The notes under the pieces were generated by a model. That model was not told the origin of the DNA. It made no database searches and was given only the letters and a program-made list of their open reading frames with translations. From Stappia sp. (GTDB lineage Bacteria; Pseudomonadota; Alphaproteobacteria; Rhizobiales; Stappiaceae): a DNA stretch of 64,000 bases. Below, one piece after another: positions 41,258 to 50,973 of this stretch (within the stretch, counting starts at the first letter, position 1; each line of letters begins with the position of its first letter). The translations under genes were made by a program, and so were the position numbers. The stretch covers positions 1 through 64,000 of the forward strand of contig PBLF01000029.1 of assembly GCA_002722295.1 (NCBI GenBank). Direction: 5' to 3'.

Positions 41258-41478
41258 CGGCGGGAGCTTTCGTGTCGGCCCGGCGCGGCTGGTGGAGCAG
41301 ACCCGAAGCTGTCGACCGGTTCCACGCGGGATCGAGGCCATGCATCGGGTTCGCCGGCTCTGCCGGAAACACAACGGTGCCGGTGGTTCGGCGACCCGCA
41401 TGACCTGAGAACGCCTTGAAACCGGGCGGCAGGGGCGGTGAACGGACCTCCGGACCTAGCGGGGAAGTTCTCTACGCC

Positions 41479-43848
41479 ATGTCCAATCGTTCGAGCCATC
41501 CGGCCGGTTCCGGCGCGCAGCGCGACTCCGCAGACGACGGTTTTTCCGGGTTCGAGGAGGATCCGCTCGTCGAACTGGCCCGGATCGTCAGCGAGGGAAA
41601 TTCGCGCTTTCGCCAGGAAGAGCCGCAGCCGGTCGAGCCCCAGCCTTTTGACGAGCCCGAGGGTGATGTCGAGGTTTCCGAAGACGCTTTCCATGAAGCG
41701 GATGCCGGATTTGATTCGGTCGTGTCCGGGCATGTCTCCGAGGAGAGCGCCTCACTGATCGACCACGAGGCGTGGGCACGTGATCTCGAGGATGGGCTCG
41801 CCCGCGATCTGGGGTTCCAGGTCGGCGCGGACCGAGCGCCCGAGCCTGTTGAGGTGGAACCCGCCGATCCGTATGTCGAGACCCCTTACGGAGCGGATGG
41901 CTATGCCGCCGGCACGGAGGAGTACGACGTGCACGCCGCCGGTTTTCAGGCGGAGGCCGAAGACGTCGCGGCCTACGAGTCCCATGCCGCGGGTTTTCCG
42001 GAGGAAGATGGATACCATCAGGATTACCTGCAGGAGGCGCCTGCGGCTCCGGTCCATGCTGACCCCGCATATCAGTACGACGACGGCCCGGCAGAGGCTG
42101 CATACGAGGCTCCGGCTGCGGAAGCCGAGCCCGGCGTCTACGAGGATGACGGTGTTCATGCCGGGGGTGCCTACGAACGTGCGCTCGAGGAAGCTGTTGC
42201 CGCTTCCCTTGCCGCCCGGCAGCTTGCATCCGATCGCCGTCAGGCGGAGCCTGTCCCCGCGCCCCAGGAGCAGGTGACTGCTCCGCGAGCGGAGCCGCAG
42301 CGGACGCTCACCGACGATCTTGCCGCGTCGCTTGAAAACGAGTTCCTGATGCAGCCGGCCGCGCCGCGTCGCGACGATGCCGTTGACGACCTTCCCGATG
42401 AGCCCGCGCCGGTGCAGGCATCCGGCTGGCCGCAGGGTGCGGCGTGGGAAGAGCCGGGTTACGCCCGGGAGCCGGAGATCGATCAGGCGTTCGATGACGA
42501 CTTCCTCCTGCAGTCCGAGGACGAGCCCCGGCAGGCAGCGACATCCGCGCAGGGGTATGAGTGGGCGGATGAGCCGGCCTATGCCGACGACCCTTATGCG
42601 CAAGAGGATGCCGAGGCACCGCCGCCGCCGGGTGGCTATGATCTCGATGCCGTCGCGCAGGCCATGCGCGAGAGCGATCCGCACCTTGGTGGCCATGGCG
42701 TTCTGCCGCCTCATTCCGACGCCGAACTGGAAGCCGCACCCGCTCAGGGCAAGTCGCGGCGTGGTCTTGTCGTGGCGGCGACCGTCATGGGGATTGTCGT
42801 CATCGGCGGCGGTGCTTTCGCGTTGTTCGACTTCGGCGGAGGCGTTCCCGACGGGCCGCCGGCGATCATCACCGCCAGCGACGAGCCGGTGAAGGAGTTC
42901 CCGGAGAACGAGGAACGTCCGGGCAACGGCGCAAGCAAGCTTATCTACGACCGCGTCGGCGGCGGCGAAGGCACCGGGGAGGAGCGCCTGGTGCTGCGCG
43001 ACGAGACGCCTGTCGCGTCCCTTCCTCCGGCTCCCGCAGGCCAGGTTTCGGGCGAAAACGGTACGATCGTGCCGTCCGGGCCGCGTCGTGTCCGCACGGT
43101 CGTGGTGCGTCCCGACGGGACCATCATTTCCGGAAATGATGCGGGCAGCGATACGAATGCGGGCGCGCAGCAGACGGATGGCGGCACCGTGACACAGGCT
43201 CAGGGGCAATCCCAGCCGCTTCCCGGTGCAACGGCCGGTTTGACGCCTTCGGGGATCGGGCAGGGGCAGACGTCCGGTACGGCCTCATCCGACGGGCAGT
43301 CGCGCGTCGTGTCCACGTCTCCGGTCTCGGCAACTCCGTCCGGGACGGAGAGCGCGGCTGGCCAGAGCGCGGCATCGACCGACGATCCGGCGAATGTGCC
43401 GCGTATCAAGCCCGAGGACATCCAGACGCTTGCCCGCTCGGCGACGCCGGCTCCCGCAACGACCGCACAGCCGGTCGCGCAGCGCCAGAGTGCCGCTCCG
43501 CTCGATCTGACCGCAAGCTCCGGCCAGCAGGCGCCGGCCGCCCAGCCGGCGGCAACCCAACCCGCAACGCGCGCGACATCTGCATCCGGCACCATTCCCG
43601 CAGGTGCCTACGTGGTGCAGGTGTCCTCGCAGCGTTCCGAGCAGCAGGCGCAGACCGCGTTCGACGACCTCCAGAGGCGTTTCGGCTCGGTGCTGGGAGG
43701 CGTGTCGCCGGTGATCCAGCGTGCCGACCTGGGGGATCGCGGAACCTTCTACCGTGTCCGTATCCCGACCTCGAGCCGCGACGAGGCGATCTCGCTCTGC
43801 GAGCGGCTCAAGACGGCCGGCGGCGATTGCTTCGTGCGCCGGAACTGA
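41479..43848 (+). CDS. SPOR-domain envelope protein with long acidic cytoplasmic region
   Basis: A 789-residue single-pass membrane protein. Residues about 1-430 are acidic, low-complexity, rich in Glu, Asp, Ala, Pro and Tyr, and probably disordered in the cytoplasm. One membrane segment (GLVVAATVMGIVVIGGGAFALF) is at about 432-455. A Gly/Ser/Thr/Gln-rich periplasmic linker leads to a C-terminal SPOR domain (about 705-789: GAYVVQVSSQRSEQQAQTAFDDL ... FYRVRIPTSSRDEAISLCERL), which binds peptidoglycan stripped of stem peptides, usually at the septum. The usual neighbours argS and nagZ flank it. The ATG at 41479 is preferred over an in-frame TTG at 41416. Confidence 0.9.
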   Translation: MSNRSSHPAGSGAQRDSADDGFSGFEEDPLVELARIVSEGNSRFRQEEPQPVEPQPFDEPEGDVEVSEDAFHEADAGFDSVVSGHVSEESASLIDHEAWARDLEDGLARDLGFQVGADRAPEPVEVEPADPYVETPYGADGYAAGTEEYDVHAAGFQAEAEDVAAYESHAAGFPEEDGYHQDYLQEAPAAPVHADPAYQYDDGPAEAAYEAPAAEAEPGVYEDDGVHAGGAYERALEEAVAASLAARQLASDRRQAEPVPAPQEQVTAPRAEPQRTLTDDLAASLENEFLMQPAAPRRDDAVDDLPDEPAPVQASGWPQGAAWEEPGYAREPEIDQAFDDDFLLQSEDEPRQAATSAQGYEWADEPAYADDPYAQEDAEAPPPPGGYDLDAVAQAMRESDPHLGGHGVLPPHSDAELEAAPAQGKSRRGLVVAATVMGIVVIGGGAFALFDFGGGVPDGPPAIITASDEPVKEFPENEERPGNGASKLIYDRVGGGEGTGEERLVLRDETPVASLPPAPAGQVSGENGTIVPSGPRRVRTVVVRPDGTIISGNDAGSDTNAGAQQTDGGTVTQAQGQSQPLPGATAGLTPSGIGQGQTSGTASSDGQSRVVSTSPVSATPSGTESAAGQSAASTDDPANVPRIKPEDIQTLARSATPAPATTAQPVAQRQSAAPLDLTASSGQQAPAAQPAATQPATRATSASGTIPAGAYVVQVSSQRSEQQAQTAFDDLQRRFGSVLGGVSPVIQRADLGDRGTFYRVRIPTSSRDEAISLCERLKTAGGDCFVRRN

Positions 43849-43852
43849 CTTT

Positions 43853-43897
43853 CCGTACGCCACGCTCCTTTCCGCAAGGACGGAGCGTGGCGTACGG
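43853..43897 (+). repeat. Long perfect hairpin right after the SPOR gene
   Basis: CCGTACGCCACGCTCC (43853-43868) and GGAGCGTGGCGTACGG (43882-43897) form a 16-bp perfect stem; inside, TCC-GCAA-GGA adds a capped tetraloop. It starts four bases after the stop codon and has no T-run, so it may be a transcript-stabilising or attenuating element before nagZ. Confidence 0.75.
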
Positions 43898-43947
43898 CTC
43901 TCACCTTGATTTCCGCGTTTTCGACCTCCGTTTCCGGATGACCCTTC

Positions 43948-44967
43948 ATGGCCAAGGCCTTTATCAGCGGATGCTCCGACACCGTACTCACCGCGGACGA
44001 GCGCGCATTCTTCTCCGCGGAAAGACCATGGGGCCTCATTCTCTTCGCGCGGAACATCCGTTCTCATGAACAGGTGCGGGATCTGGTCGCCGACTGGCGC
44101 GAGGCGGTTGGGGATGCGCAGGCCCCGGTCCTGATCGATCAGGAAGGCGGGCGCGTCCGCCGCCTGCGTCCGCCGCTGGTGGCGGACTATCCCGCCGGTG
44201 AGGTGTATGGCCGCCTCCACGCCCAAGACCGCGAAGCCGGGCTGCGAATGGCCTGGGCGGGGGCGCGTCTGATCGCGGCGGATCTTGCGGATCTCGGCAT
44301 AACGGTCGACTGCGCGCCGATCCTCGACGTGCCCGCGTCGACGACGAGCGACGTGATCGGCGATCGCGCCTACGCGCGCGATCCCGAAACCATCGCGGCG
44401 ATCGGGCGGGCGGTGGCCGACGGGCTTCTCGCCGGCGGCGTTCTGCCGGTCATCAAGCACATCCCCGGTCATGGCCGCGCCACCGTCGACAGCCATCTGG
44501 AACTTCCCGTGGTCGACGCATCGGCCAGGGACCTGCGCGCGGTCGACTTCATTCCCTTCAAGGCTCTCGCCGACCTGCCGCTCGGCATGACCGCGCATAT
44601 CGTCTTCACGGCTCTGGACGGCGAGCGTTGCGCGACACAGTCGCCGGTGATGATCGATCTGATCCGCTCCGAGATCGGGTTCGATGGAGCCCTGATGGCT
44701 GACGATGTTTCCATGAAGGCGCTTGGCGGCGAGATGGGCGAACGGGTCGAAAAACTGTTTGCCGCCGGCTGCGATCTTGCGCTTCACTGCAATGGCGAGA
44801 TGGTGGAAATGCGCTCGGTCGCCGATGCGGCGCCGGAACTCGCGGGAGAGGCGCTGAGGCGTTGCTCGGCCGCGCTGGCCCGCCGCCGGGATGCCGAGCC
44901 CCTGGACCGGACGGCCTTGCGAGCGGAATTCGAAGACCTTCTCGCGCGCGGTCGTCACGGCGCCTGA
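43948..44967 (+). CDS. nagZ: Beta-N-acetylhexosaminidase
   Basis: NagZ (GH3) removes GlcNAc from anhydromuropeptides in the cytoplasm during cell-wall recycling; its products can induce beta-lactamases in some bacteria. The 339-residue protein has LIDQEGGRVRRLRPP, the KHIPGHGRATVDSHLELP signature with the catalytic His/Asp pair, and the nucleophile Asp in LMADDVSMKAL. No signal peptide is present, as expected. A class D beta-lactamase lies about 10 kb downstream, but no regulatory link is shown by the sequence. Confidence 0.96.
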   Translation: MAKAFISGCSDTVLTADERAFFSAERPWGLILFARNIRSHEQVRDLVADWREAVGDAQAPVLIDQEGGRVRRLRPPLVADYPAGEVYGRLHAQDREAGLRMAWAGARLIAADLADLGITVDCAPILDVPASTTSDVIGDRAYARDPETIAAIGRAVADGLLAGGVLPVIKHIPGHGRATVDSHLELPVVDASARDLRAVDFIPFKALADLPLGMTAHIVFTALDGERCATQSPVMIDLIRSEIGFDGALMADDVSMKALGGEMGERVEKLFAAGCDLALHCNGEMVEMRSVADAAPELAGEALRRCSAALARRRDAEPLDRTALRAEFEDLLARGRHGA

Positions 44968-45040
44968 ATTCGGCGACGACCGCACGGCAATCGTGTCGGC
45001 GCGGTGTTTGGCCCAAGACGACGGCAGAGAAGGGGCGGAG

Positions 45041-45895
45041 GTGCAGGAGAGTTTCTTCGAGGAAGACACGCCGGCGACCGATGCGGATCGGGCCACCACC
45101 GATCCGGCCCTCGTCGTCGATGTGGATGGTTTCGAGGGGCCGCTCGACCTGCTTCTGACGCTGGCGCGCAAGCAGAAGGTCGATCTGGCGCGCATCTCGA
45201 TCCTGGCGCTTGTCGAACAGTATCTCGAGTTCGTTGCCGAGGCGCGGCGCCTGCGCCTGGAGCTTGCCGCCGACTACCTCGTGATGGCCGCCTGGCTCGC
45301 CTATCTCAAGTCGCGGCTGCTCATTCCCGAACAGAAGGACGAGGACCAGCTCTCGGGCGAGGAGATGGCCGCCGCGCTTGCCTTCCGTCTGCGACGGCTC
45401 GAGGCCATGCGCGAGGCGGCCGACAAGCTGATGAAGCGGAACCGGCTCGGACGCGACGTGTTCGCGCGTGGAATGCCGGAGCCGGTGCGGGTATCGCGGC
45501 AAAACCGCTTTGCCGCCACGCTCTATGACCTGCTGACCGCCTACGCGGCGCAGCGCCAGCGCACGTCCGTCACCTCCGTGCATGTGCGTCGGCGCACGGT
45601 CTGGTCGCTGCAGGAGGCGCGCGACCTGCTGACCCGCCTCATCGGACAGCATATGGACTGGGCGCCCCTCGATCGCTATCTGTCGAGATACTTGGCGGAC
45701 CGGGATCAGGCGAGCACCGTTCTGGCGAGCGCGTTCAGCGCCAGCCTGGAGATGGTGCGCGAAGGGGAACTGGAATTGCGACAGTCGGAAGCCTTTGCGC
45801 CGATCTTCCTGCGCCGCCTCGCGGATAGCGCGCGAGCGGACAGGTCGCCGCAGGCTGGCGAGACGGATGGGAAGGACGGGACACCCCTTGACTGA
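45041..45895 (+). CDS. scpA: Segregation and condensation protein A
   Basis: ScpA is the kleisin of the SMC-ScpAB condensin that organises and segregates the chromosome. In the 284-residue product, VDGFEGPLDLLLTLARKQKVDL and LVMAAWLAYLKSRLLIPE form the N-terminal SMC-binding part, and a C-terminal winged-helix segment (SLEMVREGELELRQSEAFAPIFLR) follows. The GTG at 45041, six bases after AAGGGG, is chosen; the open frame begins 50 codons earlier, overlapping nagZ. Its stop overlaps the start region of scpB. Confidence 0.94.
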   Translation: MQESFFEEDTPATDADRATTDPALVVDVDGFEGPLDLLLTLARKQKVDLARISILALVEQYLEFVAEARRLRLELAADYLVMAAWLAYLKSRLLIPEQKDEDQLSGEEMAAALAFRLRRLEAMREAADKLMKRNRLGRDVFARGMPEPVRVSRQNRFAATLYDLLTAYAAQRQRTSVTSVHVRRRTVWSLQEARDLLTRLIGQHMDWAPLDRYLSRYLADRDQASTVLASAFSASLEMVREGELELRQSEAFAPIFLRRLADSARADRSPQAGETDGKDGTPLD

Positions 45896-46592
45896 CGACG
45901 AGGATGTCCGTGACGACGGAGCCGTGGGCGACGGCCCGCTGCCGGCGGCGCTGCGCATGGCGGAGGCGCTGCTGTTTGCATCGCGCGAGCCGGTGGGCGA
46001 GGCGGAGCTGGCCGAGCGCCTGCCGCGCGGCTCGGATGTCGCGGCGATTCTCGAGGCTCTGTCGGCGCATTACGCCATGCGTGGCGTGAACCTGGTCCAG
46101 GTGGCCGGGAAATGGGCGTTTCGCACGGCGGAGGATCTGGCCTGGATCCTCGCACGCGAGCAGGTGGAAGAGCGCCGGTTGTCGCGTGCGGCACTGGAAA
46201 CGCTGGCCATCATCGCCTATCACCAGCCGGTCACACGCGCCGAGATCGAGGAGATTCGCGGCGTCTCGACCTCCAAGGGCACGCTTGACGTCTTGCTGGA
46301 AACCGGCTGGATCCGGATGCGCGGTCGCCGTCGCACTCCCGGTCGTCCGGTCACCTACGGCACGACGGAGGCCTTCCTGGAGCAATTCATGCTGGCGTCC
46401 GTTCAGGACCTTCCGGGCCTTGACGAACTGAAGGGCTCGGGCCTTCTGGACAGCGCCGTTCCCGCAGGCTTCTTCGTCCCGGTTCCCGACGATTCCTCCG
46501 GCCTCCACGAGGAGGAGGACCCGCTCGACCAGGACGAACTGTTCGACTTCCCAGAGAATGACCAAGAGCCTCAAGATGACAGCACCGGCTGA
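45888..46592 (+). CDS. scpB: Segregation and condensation protein B
   Basis: ScpB dimers bind the ScpA linker in the condensin complex. The 234-residue product has two winged-helix domains (ALRMAEALLFASREPVGEAEL; LSRAALETLAIIAYHQPVTRAEIEEIRGV) and an acidic C-terminal tail. The start is uncertain: a TTG at 45888, preceded by GGACGGG and overlapping the scpA stop, gives the usual N-terminus; an ATG at 45867 is the alternative. Confidence 0.93.
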   Translation: MTDDEDVRDDGAVGDGPLPAALRMAEALLFASREPVGEAELAERLPRGSDVAAILEALSAHYAMRGVNLVQVAGKWAFRTAEDLAWILAREQVEERRLSRAALETLAIIAYHQPVTRAEIEEIRGVSTSKGTLDVLLETGWIRMRGRRRTPGRPVTYGTTEAFLEQFMLASVQDLPGLDELKGSGLLDSAVPAGFFVPVPDDSSGLHEEEDPLDQDELFDFPENDQEPQDDSTG

Positions 46593-47703
46593 GCGGTCGC
46601 ACGCCGGCGAGAGCCCCTCCTCGCGGTGGGGCAGGCGTGGAACCGCCGGCGCGACCATTGCGGCGCGTCTCGATTTCGAGAACGTGAGCCGGGCCTTTGA
46701 CGGGGTCACGGCCGTCAACGACGTCTCGCTTTCCGTCGAACCGGGTGAGGTGCTTTGCCTGCTCGGTCACTCCGGATGCGGAAAGACGACACTCCTTCGC
46801 ATCGCAGCGGGCGTCGAGAGGCAGACGAGCGGACGCGTGCTCATAAATGAGCGCGAGGTCGCGGGGCCGTCCGTCTTCCAGCCGCCCGAGCGGCGGGGCG
46901 TCGGCCTGATGTTCCAGGACTATGCGTTGTTTCCCCATCTCACGATCGGTGAGAACGTGGCCTTCGGCCTGACACATCTCGGGCGGCAGGATGCGCGCGA
47001 AACGGCCTTGCGCGCGCTCGACCGCGTCGGCCTGAAGTCCTACGTCGACGACTACCCCCATGCGCTTTCCGGTGGGGAGCAGCAGCGCGTGGCCCTTGCT
47101 CGCGCGATCGCGCCACGCCCGGGCGTGCTTCTCATGGACGAGCCGTTCTCCGGCCTCGACCGGCGCCTGAGGGACGCGGTGCGTGACGAGACGCTGTCCG
47201 TCCTGCGCGAGACGCGGGCGACCTGCATGCTCGTGACGCACGATCCCGAAGAGGCCATGCGCATGGGCGACCGCATCGCGCTGATGCGCAAGGGGCGTCT
47301 GGTCCAGCTCGGGTCCGCCGACGATCTCTACAATCACCCGGTCGATCTCTTTGCGGCGCGATTCTTTTCCGAACTTGAGGACCTCGAAGCGAGTGCGGGG
47401 GACGGTGAGGTCGAGACCGTGTTCGGCCGCTTTCCCGCAAGCGGCATCGCGCGCGGCCAGGCCGTCGACGTCTGTGTAAGGCCCCAAGGCATCCTGCTCG
47501 GCGAGCCGGGGGAGGGGATCGCCGGGCGCGTGACGCGCCGCCGTTTCCTTGGAGAAGTGGATCTGGTCGAAGTGGCGGTTTCCGGTCGGGATCGTCCGCT
47601 TCAGGCGCGCCTTCGCGATGGCGGTCGCTTCGCGGTCGGCATGGACGTGGGCGTCCGGCTCGATCCGCGCGACGTGCTGGCGTTTGAACGCGAGCGCGAC
47701 TGA
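46558..47703 (+). CDS. ABC transporter ATP-binding protein (FbpC/CysA-like) without partners
   Basis: An importer-type ATPase with Walker A (LGHSGCGKTTL), Q-loop (MFQDYALFPHL), signature (LSGGEQQRVALARAI), Walker B (VLLMDEPFSGLD), the H-loop (VTHDPEEAMRMGD) and a C-terminal TOBE-like domain at about residues 285-375. This resembles ferric iron or thiosulfate/polyamine importers. No permease or binding-protein gene is adjacent, so it must work with subunits encoded elsewhere or be an orphan. ATGs at 46558 and 46576 are possible starts; both overlap the end of scpB. The 30-residue N-terminal extension is unusual. Confidence 0.88.
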   Translation: MTKSLKMTAPAERSHAGESPSSRWGRRGTAGATIAARLDFENVSRAFDGVTAVNDVSLSVEPGEVLCLLGHSGCGKTTLLRIAAGVERQTSGRVLINEREVAGPSVFQPPERRGVGLMFQDYALFPHLTIGENVAFGLTHLGRQDARETALRALDRVGLKSYVDDYPHALSGGEQQRVALARAIAPRPGVLLMDEPFSGLDRRLRDAVRDETLSVLRETRATCMLVTHDPEEAMRMGDRIALMRKGRLVQLGSADDLYNHPVDLFAARFFSELEDLEASAGDGEVETVFGRFPASGIARGQAVDVCVRPQGILLGEPGEGIAGRVTRRRFLGEVDLVEVAVSGRDRPLQARLRDGGRFAVGMDVGVRLDPRDVLAFERERD

Positions 47704-47823
47704 GAAAGCGCTCGCGCGGGTTTGTCGCCGTCGCGCGCAATCGGTTGGTTGCGATGGGCTGCGCTTTGTTGCAATAGTGCCGCGCCGGCGCAGGTGCGCC
47801 GGAAGGACGAGGGAGTTTGGCGT

Positions 47824-48051
47824 ATGGGTATCAGCATCTGGCAGATCCTGATCATTGCGGTGGTCGTGGTTCTGCTGTTCGGACGTGGCAAGATCTCCGA
47901 GCTCATGGGTGACGTCGCCAAGGGAATCAACAGCTTCAAGAAGGGGCTGAACGAGGACGACGACGCCGAGACGAAGGCCAAGACCATCGATCACCAGGCC
48001 GACGAGCCGGTGTCCATGAACAAGTCCGAGGACAAGTCCAAGACCGGCTGA
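47824..48051 (+). CDS. tatA: Sec-independent translocase subunit TatA
   Basis: TatA forms the variable-size channel for folded proteins. The 75-residue product has one N-terminal membrane helix ([19 protein letters not shown]) with the FG hinge, followed by an amphipathic helix ([16 protein letters not shown]) and a charged tail, exactly the TatA layout. It lies 120 bp after the ABC ATPase gene. An unusually long 306-bp gap separates it from tatB. Confidence 0.96.
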   Translation: MGISIWQILIIAVVVVLLFGRGKISELMGDVAKGINSFKKGLNEDDDAETKAKTIDHQADEPVSMNKSEDKSKTG

Positions 48052-48357
48052 CCACGCGGATCCCGCGCAGCGCTCCTGCCGGAACCCGGGATAGCGAACC
48101 GGCTCCGGACGGAGTGCCGGATCGGCGTGTGCCGTTGCCGGACGACAGTGGCGGTGGTTTGACACCCTCCTGGCGGACCGGACGCCCACCTGCCGTTCCA
48201 TCCGCCGGGTGGCGTGTGACCAAGGGCGTTGTCCCCACGGGACGATGTTTCCGCTCCGGCGTGAGTCTTCCCGGCGTTCCTGCTCATGGCCTGTTGCGTT
48301 TCGCTTGCCGGAAAATTCCGCGAGCGTGCCTGCGGCAAGTGTGAAAGACGGACTGAG
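48052..48357 (+). other. 306-bp spacer between tatA and tatB
   Basis: No convincing gene is seen; a 76-codon frame at 48114-48344 has no family features. Several short GC-rich inverted repeats are possible, but none forms a clean terminator. The spacer may hold a separate promoter for tatBC. Confidence 0.4.
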
Positions 48358-48846
48358 ATGTTCGATATCGGCTGGACGGAACTGGTAGTCGTCGCCGTCG
48401 TGATGATCCTCGTGGTCGGACCGAAGGACCTGCCGCGCATGTTGCGCACCTTCGGGCAGACCATGGGCAAGGTCAGGCGCATGGCGAGCGAGTTTCAGTC
48501 AACCTTCAACGACGCTCTGCGCGAAGCCGAACAGCAGGCCGACATCTCCGACATGAAGCGTCAGGTCGAAAAGGCCGGCAACTTCGACCCGCTCGGCGAT
48601 ATCCGTCGCTCGGTCGAGCAGGATCGAGCCACCAAGGGGCAGGGGCCCGGCGGGGCCGCGGCCAAGGTGGAGAAACAGGCGGCTGCACCGGCCGCCGAGG
48701 CGGCGTCCGCTCCCGCTGGCGAGGCCGGAAAGGCCGCCGGAGACACCACGACCGCAGCCGTGGAAGCGGCACCGGAGACCCCGGCTGAAGCCGCTTCCGC
48801 CGATCCCGCGGGAGACGAGCGCGCGTCCAGGGGCGACAAGGCATGA
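48358..48846 (+). CDS. tatB: Sec-independent translocase subunit TatB
   Basis: TatB receives Tat substrates together with TatC. The 162-residue product begins MFDIGWTELVVVAVVMILVVGPKDLPRML, with the TatB-specific Glu in the membrane helix and the GPKDLP hinge, then a long amphipathic helix and an Ala/Glu-rich disordered tail. The ATG at 48358 matches the family start. Its end overlaps tatC by four bases. Confidence 0.96.
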   Translation: MFDIGWTELVVVAVVMILVVGPKDLPRMLRTFGQTMGKVRRMASEFQSTFNDALREAEQQADISDMKRQVEKAGNFDPLGDIRRSVEQDRATKGQGPGGAAAKVEKQAAAPAAEAASAPAGEAGKAAGDTTTAAVEAAPETPAEAASADPAGDERASRGDKA

Positions 48847-49628
48847 CACAGGAAGATATCGATTCCTCCAAGGCACCGCTCATCGAACATCTGATCGAGC
48901 TGCGCAGCCGCCTTCTGAAGACGGTCGTCGCCATCTTCATCGCCTTCATCGTCTGCTTCTATTTCTCGCAGCAGATCTACAACATCCTCGTCATTCCCTA
49001 CGAGACGGCGGCGGGACATCCTGTCGAGCTGATCTACACCGCCCCGCAGGAACTGTTCTTCACGCGGCTCAAGGTGGCGTTCTTCGGAGCGATCTTCATC
49101 GCTTTTCCGGTGATCGCGAGCCAGATCTACATGTTCGTCGCGCCCGGGCTGTACAAGCACGAGCGTGGCGCGTTCCTGCCGTTTCTGATCGCGACGCCGA
49201 TCCTTTTCGCGATGGGCGCCGCCCTCGTGTTTTTCCTGGTGATGCCGCTTGCGATGGGCTTCTTCCTGTCGATGCAGCAGGACGGGGCCGACGGGCAGAC
49301 CAAGATCGAGCTCGTGGCCCGGGTCAGCGAGTATCTCGGCCTCATCATGACGCTGATTTTCGCGTTCGGTCTGGTGTTCCAGCTTCCCGTGCTGCTGACC
49401 CTTCTCGGGCGTGTCGGAATGGTTTCAGCCGATGCGCTGAAGCAGAAGCGCAAATACGCCATCGTGATCGCTTTCGTGATGGCGGCGGTGCTCACGCCGC
49501 CCGATCCGATCAGCCAGTTGGGCCTTGCACTTCCAACACTGCTTCTCTACGAAGTGTCCATCATTTGCGTCAGGATGGTCGAGAAGAAGCGCGCCGAGCG
49601 GGAAGCAGCCGACGAGGCGGAAACCTGA
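48843..49628 (+). CDS. tatC: Sec-independent translocase subunit TatC
   Basis: TatC is the six-helix receptor that reads the twin-arginine signal. The 261-residue product shows [15 protein letters not shown] at the N-terminus, the periplasmic Pro-rich loop region ([17 protein letters not shown]), and [21 protein letters not shown] with helices spread through the protein. The start overlaps the tatB stop (ATGA), indicating coupling. Confidence 0.97.
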   Translation: MTQEDIDSSKAPLIEHLIELRSRLLKTVVAIFIAFIVCFYFSQQIYNILVIPYETAAGHPVELIYTAPQELFFTRLKVAFFGAIFIAFPVIASQIYMFVAPGLYKHERGAFLPFLIATPILFAMGAALVFFLVMPLAMGFFLSMQQDGADGQTKIELVARVSEYLGLIMTLIFAFGLVFQLPVLLTLLGRVGMVSADALKQKRKYAIVIAFVMAAVLTPPDPISQLGLALPTLLLYEVSIICVRMVEKKRAEREAADEAET

Positions 49629-49692
49629 GGCGACGGCGTTTTACGCAACTTCCCGGGTGTCTGGCGCGCCGGCCGAATTTCCGGGGTTCTTC

Positions 49693-50973
49693 ATGTTCGA
49701 CATCAAGTGGATCCGCGACAACAGCGCGGCTTTCGACCACGCCATGGCGCGGCGCGGACTTGCGCCGCAGGCCGAGGGCCTGATCGCCATCGACGACCGG
49801 CGCCGCGCGCTGGTCGGTGAGCTGCAGCACGCCCAGGAGCGTCGCAACGCCGCCTCGAAGGAAATCGGCAAGGCCAAGGCGTCAGGCGACGAGGCCGCGG
49901 CCCAGGCGGTGATCGACGAGGTCGCCAAGCTCAAGAGCCAGATCCAGGAAGGCGAGGAAGCCGAGCGCCGCATCGATGCCGAGCTTCAGGACGCGCTGAG
50001 CCGGCTGCCCAACATGCCGCATGACGATGTGCCGGACGGCGAGGACGAGGAGGCGAACGTCGAGGTCCGCCGAGTGGGCACGCCGCCGTCGTTCGATTTT
50101 TCCCCGAAGGAACACTTCGAGATTTCCGGCCTGGCTGGAGAGCTGTCGCTCGATCGTGCCGCGCGCATGTCGGGGGCCCGCTTTGCCCTGCTTCAGGGCT
50201 CGCTTGCGCGTCTTGAACGCGCCATCGGCCAGTTCATGGTCGACATCCAGACCGGAGAGCATGGCTACATGGAAGTCTCGCCGCCACTTCTGGTACGAGA
50301 CGAGGCGCTCTACGGAACGTCCCAGCTTCCCAAGTTCGCCGAGGACCTTTTCAAGACCACCGACGGCCGGTGGCTGATCCCGACCGCCGAAGTGCCGCTG
50401 ACCAACATGGTGGCGGGCGAGACGCTGGACGAGACGGCCCTGCCCATGCGGGTGACGGCGCTCACGCCCTGTTTCCGCTCGGAGGCCGGCTCCGCCGGCC
50501 GCGACGTGCGCGGTATCCTGCGGCAGCACCAGTTCTGGAAGTGCGAGATGGTGTCCGTGACGACGCCTCAGTCGTCGCTCGAGGAACTGGAGCGCATGAC
50601 CGGTTGCGCCGAGGAGGTGCTGAAGCGCCTCGGTCTTGCCTATCGCGTCATGGTGCTCTCCGCCGGCGACATGGGCTTCGGTGCGCGCAAGACCTACGAC
50701 ATCGAGGTCTGGCTGCCGGGACAGGACACCTATCGCGAGATTTCGAGCTGTTCGGTCTGCGGCGACTTCCAGGCCCGCCGCATGAACGCGCGCTATCGCC
50801 CGGACGGCGAGAAGGGGCTGCGATTCGTGCACACGCTCAACGGCTCGGGACTGGCGGTCGGACGCACGCTCATCGCGGTGCTCGAGAACTACCAGAATGC
50901 GGACGGCAGTGTGACCGTGCCGGAGGCTCTGCGTCCCTACATGGGCGGCATCGAGAAGATCGGAGCGGCCTGA
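49693..50973 (+). CDS. serS: Seryl-tRNA synthetase
   Basis: This class II synthetase charges tRNA-Ser. The 426-residue product has an N-terminal coiled-coil arm (about residues 30-105, [20 protein letters not shown]) and the catalytic core with motif 2 ([29 protein letters not shown]) and motif 3 ([19 protein letters not shown]). The ATG at 49693 gives the standard [10 protein letters not shown] start. Its TGA overlaps the surE ATG. Confidence 0.97.
   Translation: MFDIKWIRDNSAAFDHAMARRGLAPQAEGLIAIDDRRRALVGELQHAQERRNAASKEIGKAKASGDEAAAQAVIDEVAKLKSQIQEGEEAERRIDAELQDALSRLPNMPHDDVPDGEDEEANVEVRRVGTPPSFDFSPKEHFEISGLAGELSLDRAARMSGARFALLQGSLARLERAIGQFMVDIQTGEHGYMEVSPPLLVRDEALYGTSQLPKFAEDLFKTTDGRWLIPTAEVPLTNMVAGETLDETALPMRVTALTPCFRSEAGSAGRDVRGILRQHQFWKCEMVSVTTPQSSLEELERMTGCAEEVLKRLGLAYRVMVLSAGDMGFGARKTYDIEVWLPGQDTYREISSCSVCGDFQARRMNARYRPDGEKGLRFVHTLNGSGLAVGRTLIAVLENYQNADGSVTVPEALRPYMGGIEKIGAA

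Noticed and set aside
48114..48344. 76-codon frame between tatA and tatB
   Set aside because: It has no family features and an Arg/Pro/Gly-rich composition typical of non-coding GC-rich DNA.
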